Source: Bacillota bacterium
GTDB taxonomy: Bacteria; Bacillota; Clostridia; Lachnospirales; Lachnospiraceae
Length of the DNA stretch: 64,000 nucleotides
Direction of reading: 5' to 3'
Assembly: GCA_023435895.1 (NCBI GenBank)
Contig: JAEZLH010000033.1
Span: forward strand, 62,001 to 126,000
A program made the translations under genes and the position numbers. Below are positions 62,545 through 64,000 of this stretch, piece after piece. The notes under the pieces are model-generated. The model did not search any database. It had not been told where the DNA came from and saw only the letters and a list, made by a program, of their open reading frames with translations. The first letter of the stretch is position 1, and each line of letters starts with the position of its first letter.

Positions 62545-63189
62545 TTAATGAATCATTTCAACCTTTTTAATCGGATGTCTAATCAAGGTTTTACATTTTT
62601 CCTTCGCTGTTTTTCTCGGATCAGATAAATATATTTCGTGATGCATTCTCTTGGAGGAAAAATCATTTTGATATCCTTTATCTTGTAGAAATTGATCCAT
62701 CTTCGCAACTGTAGCAGGTTCCTCATCATAGGCTCCAACATGCATAATTTGAACACATAATCCTTCTTCGATAGAGAGAAATTCTACATTCGTGTAATCT
62801 TGTTTCATTTTTTTGGAAGCCTCTTGTATCGCCCATTCAACATTTTCAGGTGTAATAAAATCGGGAAGCCTGATCAATGAAACCCACTGAAAGGTGTTTT
62901 TTCTGGTGTAATCCACTCCCTTGATTCCATCCTGCCACCAAAATCCTTCCAAAGGTGGAACTACATAATCGAAGAAGCCATCAATGCTATAATTTCCTTT
63001 ATAGCTCATTTTTAATGTATATGCAATCCCATATAACGCTTCCACCGCTTTTTTGTAATCTCCGTTCTCCTCATTGGGATCACCACTACCGCGCACAGCA
63101 ATATAATTCATTGGTGGGATTTCAATGATCTGTGGAGTGGATTTTGACGTATAGTATTGTTTATACTCCTTTTTAAAATCAAATGCCAT
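62545..63189 (-). CDS. GyrI-like small-molecule-binding protein
   Basis: A 214-residue protein of the GyrI-like (SOUL/Rob C-terminal) fold: ENGDYKKAVEALYGIAYTLK near the start, VPPLEGFWW, and the sheet segment CVQIMHVGAYDEEPATVAKMDQFL. Such domains bind hydrophobic or cationic small molecules. It starts one base after the stop of the MazG-like gene, with GGGAGG 6-7 nt upstream, so they are coupled. Confidence 0.88.
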   Translation of the reverse strand: MAFDFKKEYKQYYTSKSTPQIIEIPPMNYIAVRGSGDPNEENGDYKKAVEALYGIAYTLKMSYKGNYSIDGFFDYVVPPLEGFWWQDGIKGVDYTRKNTFQWVSLIRLPDFITPENVEWAIQEASKKMKQDYTNVEFLSIEEGLCVQIMHVGAYDEEPATVAKMDQFLQDKGYQNDFSSKRMHHEIYLSDPRKTAKEKCKTLIRHPIKKVEMIH

Positions 63190-63190
63190 A

Positions 63191-63520
63191 TTAATTCCTC
63201 CCCAATTGTTGCTCCAAATTGCTTAAAAATACATCCAATGAATCCACAATATTAATATCCATTCGTTTTGAAAGTATAAGTAGCCACCAGATGCATTCGC
63301 TAATTTTATGTTCTAACTCTGATTTAGGATCACTACCGTTTGGCCAACGTCCCTGTTGAGCCATGGTCAACCTTCCAACCAAGCCTGCATCAGTCAAAAA
63401 CGCTAGTGCATCTTCTTCTATTGTCCACTCCTTCTTATGAAGCTGCCTTTCTAATTTATGATAAGCCTCTCTAATCAATACGGAACGTTCCACAATACTA
63501 TCTAAACTCCTATCTTCCAT
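63191..63520 (-). CDS. MazG-like nucleotide pyrophosphohydrolase-type protein
   Basis: A 109-residue all-helical protein. The metal-binding-type pattern KSELEHKISECIWWLLILSKRMDINIVDSL is like MazG/dUTPase-like pyrophosphohydrolases (EExxDxLWYL), with the E/D pattern partly altered. It would remove non-standard nucleotides if active; this is inference. First gene of a unit with the GyrI-like and perhaps the radical SAM gene, under a TGACA-N6-TGTCA dyad. Confidence 0.68.
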   Translation of the reverse strand: MEDRSLDSIVERSVLIREAYHKLERQLHKKEWTIEEDALAFLTDAGLVGRLTMAQQGRWPNGSDPKSELEHKISECIWWLLILSKRMDINIVDSLDVFLSNLEQQLGRN

Positions 63521-63759
63521 CGTAATTCCCCTTTCTTGCTTCTTAAGTTATAATTTCATCATACCATTTTTAACATGACAATATCATGTCATATTCAAGC
63601 TACATTTTTATTAGTTATAGGAATTTTGTCCTAATCCTTAGCAATTTTATATAATATTCGACATTCTAAGGATGATTTCTATTACATATTATGATATACT
63701 TTTAACAAAATATTTTCTATATAATTACAAAAGATACTTGTATTAAAGGAGGAAACTGC
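63521..63759. promoter_or_regulatory. Divergent promoter region at the right end
   Basis: About 240 bp between the MazG-like gene and the membrane protein gene. It contains the dyad TGACA-ATATCA-TGTCA at 63576-63591, 56 bp before the MazG-like start, matching the dyad at 39361-39376. Confidence 0.7.
63576..63591. promoter_or_regulatory. WYL-type dyad before the MazG-like operon
   Basis: The 16-mer TGACAATATCATGTCA is identical to 39361-39376, and the match extends to 25 of 26 bases (63570-63595 against 39355-39380). Confidence 0.75.
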
Positions 63760-64000
63760 GTGGACAAACAAATGGACACAAATCTATTCAATTTAAAGAA
63801 AATGCACCGAGTAAATTGGATTATTACCGTTGCTCTGGTATGCTTAATAGTTGGACAAATTTTAGTTTTTCGAGGTTTTGCCGAGAATATTAGATTCTTG
63901 TATATCGGCTTTGCTATAATAGGGATAGGTACCTTAAATTATTTCTTGAAAATTAACGATTATGTAAAGGGATTCATCTTTGCCTTTCTTCCCGCTCTTA
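63760..64000 (+). CDS. N-terminal part of a membrane protein (cut by window edge)
   Basis: The frame opens with GTG at 63760, 7 nt after AAAGGAGG, and stays open to the window end (80 codons). The sequence starts with a short charged stretch and then has hydrophobic segments (WIITVALVCLIVGQIL and FLYIGFAIIGIG). It may be the start of a methyl-accepting chemotaxis protein or another polytopic protein; nothing diagnostic is visible. Confidence 0.75.
   Translation, partial: MDKQMDTNLFNLKKMHRVNWIITVALVCLIVGQILVFRGFAENIRFLYIGFAIIGIGTLNYFLKINDYVKGFIFAFLPAL

Overview
The window looks like a piece of the chromosome of a low-GC, Gram-positive, anaerobic Firmicute, most likely a Lachnospiraceae/Clostridium-type fermenter (Lachnoclostridium phytofermentans is the kind of organism it resembles). 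The reasons are the AT-rich sequence, strong Shine-Dalgarno sites, TTGACA/TATAAT promoters, lipoprotein and Sec signals of Firmicute type, a YesMN-type two-component system, an electron-bifurcating lactate dehydrogenase and a secreted glycoside hydrolase. No rRNA, tRNA, CRISPR array, prophage, transposase or integrase was recognised. The species assignment is inference.

Layout. 1-2.1 kb: the end of an ABC-2-type exporter (ATPase cut by the window edge, two DUF990-type permeases). 2.1-6.4 kb: a small SDR-tail-like ORF, then a pantothenate/CoA operon panB-panC-panD-coaBC on the minus strand, with a structured leader. 6.4-24 kb: an L-rhamnose region, all on the minus strand. It holds rhaB-rhaA, an AraC regulator, mutarotase rhaM, a ribose/rhamnose-type ABC importer (ATPase, two permeases, lipoprotein) and a YesN/YesM-like two-component system paired with its own extra sugar-binding lipoprotein. 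An unrelated ABC exporter and its ArsR-like regulator sit inside this region. 24-35 kb: mixed accessory genes (hydrolase, EFR1 flavodoxin-ferredoxin, MarR, VOC protein, methyltransferase, MFS pump with its regulator, an ECF sigma/zinc-finger anti-sigma pair, nitroreductase with ArsR, a Cys-rich miniprotein divergent from a MarR gene, and a GGDEF protein). 35-38 kb: DUF454 protein and a TetR operon with two flavodoxin-like proteins. 38-42 kb: GNAT, a SnoaL-like protein, a WYL-domain regulator, an SDR and a Dabb protein. 42-49.7 kb: PadR, a SASA esterase, GNAT, a DUF1847 protein, a HelD-like helicase, an unusual SDR and TetR. 49.7-56 kb: a lactate operon (lactate permease, EtfB, ferredoxin-fused EtfA, FAD-dependent lactate dehydrogenase) with a GntR/FadR-type regulator. 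56-64 kb: a secreted clan GH-A glycosidase with a C-terminal carbohydrate-binding module, an alkyltransferase-like protein, a surface protein with three Big_2 repeats, an amidohydrolase, an operon of MazG-like, GyrI-like and SPL-family radical SAM proteins, and the start of a membrane protein cut by the right edge.

How the genes work together. The rhamnose genes would sense (lipoprotein plus kinase plus regulator), import, anomerise, isomerise and phosphorylate L-rhamnose. The rhamnulose-1-phosphate aldolase is not in the window. The lactate operon would take up lactate and oxidise it with NAD+ by flavin-based electron confurcation using reduced ferredoxin. CoA supply comes from the pan operon.

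The most interesting non-coding structure is a set of four TGACA-N5/6-TGTCA dyads. Three flank the WYL regulator, its SDR neighbour and the SnoaL-like gene. The fourth lies 24 kb away before the MazG/GyrI/radical SAM operon and matches one of the others at 25 of 26 positions, which predicts a shared regulon. Other clear regulatory architectures are a TTGACA-N17-TATAAT promoter wrapped in three copies of a 15-bp TetR-type dyad (35.9 kb), two TTGGT-N3-ACCAA-type sites in the lactate promoter region, and a 17-bp inverted repeat around the esterase promoter (44.2 kb).
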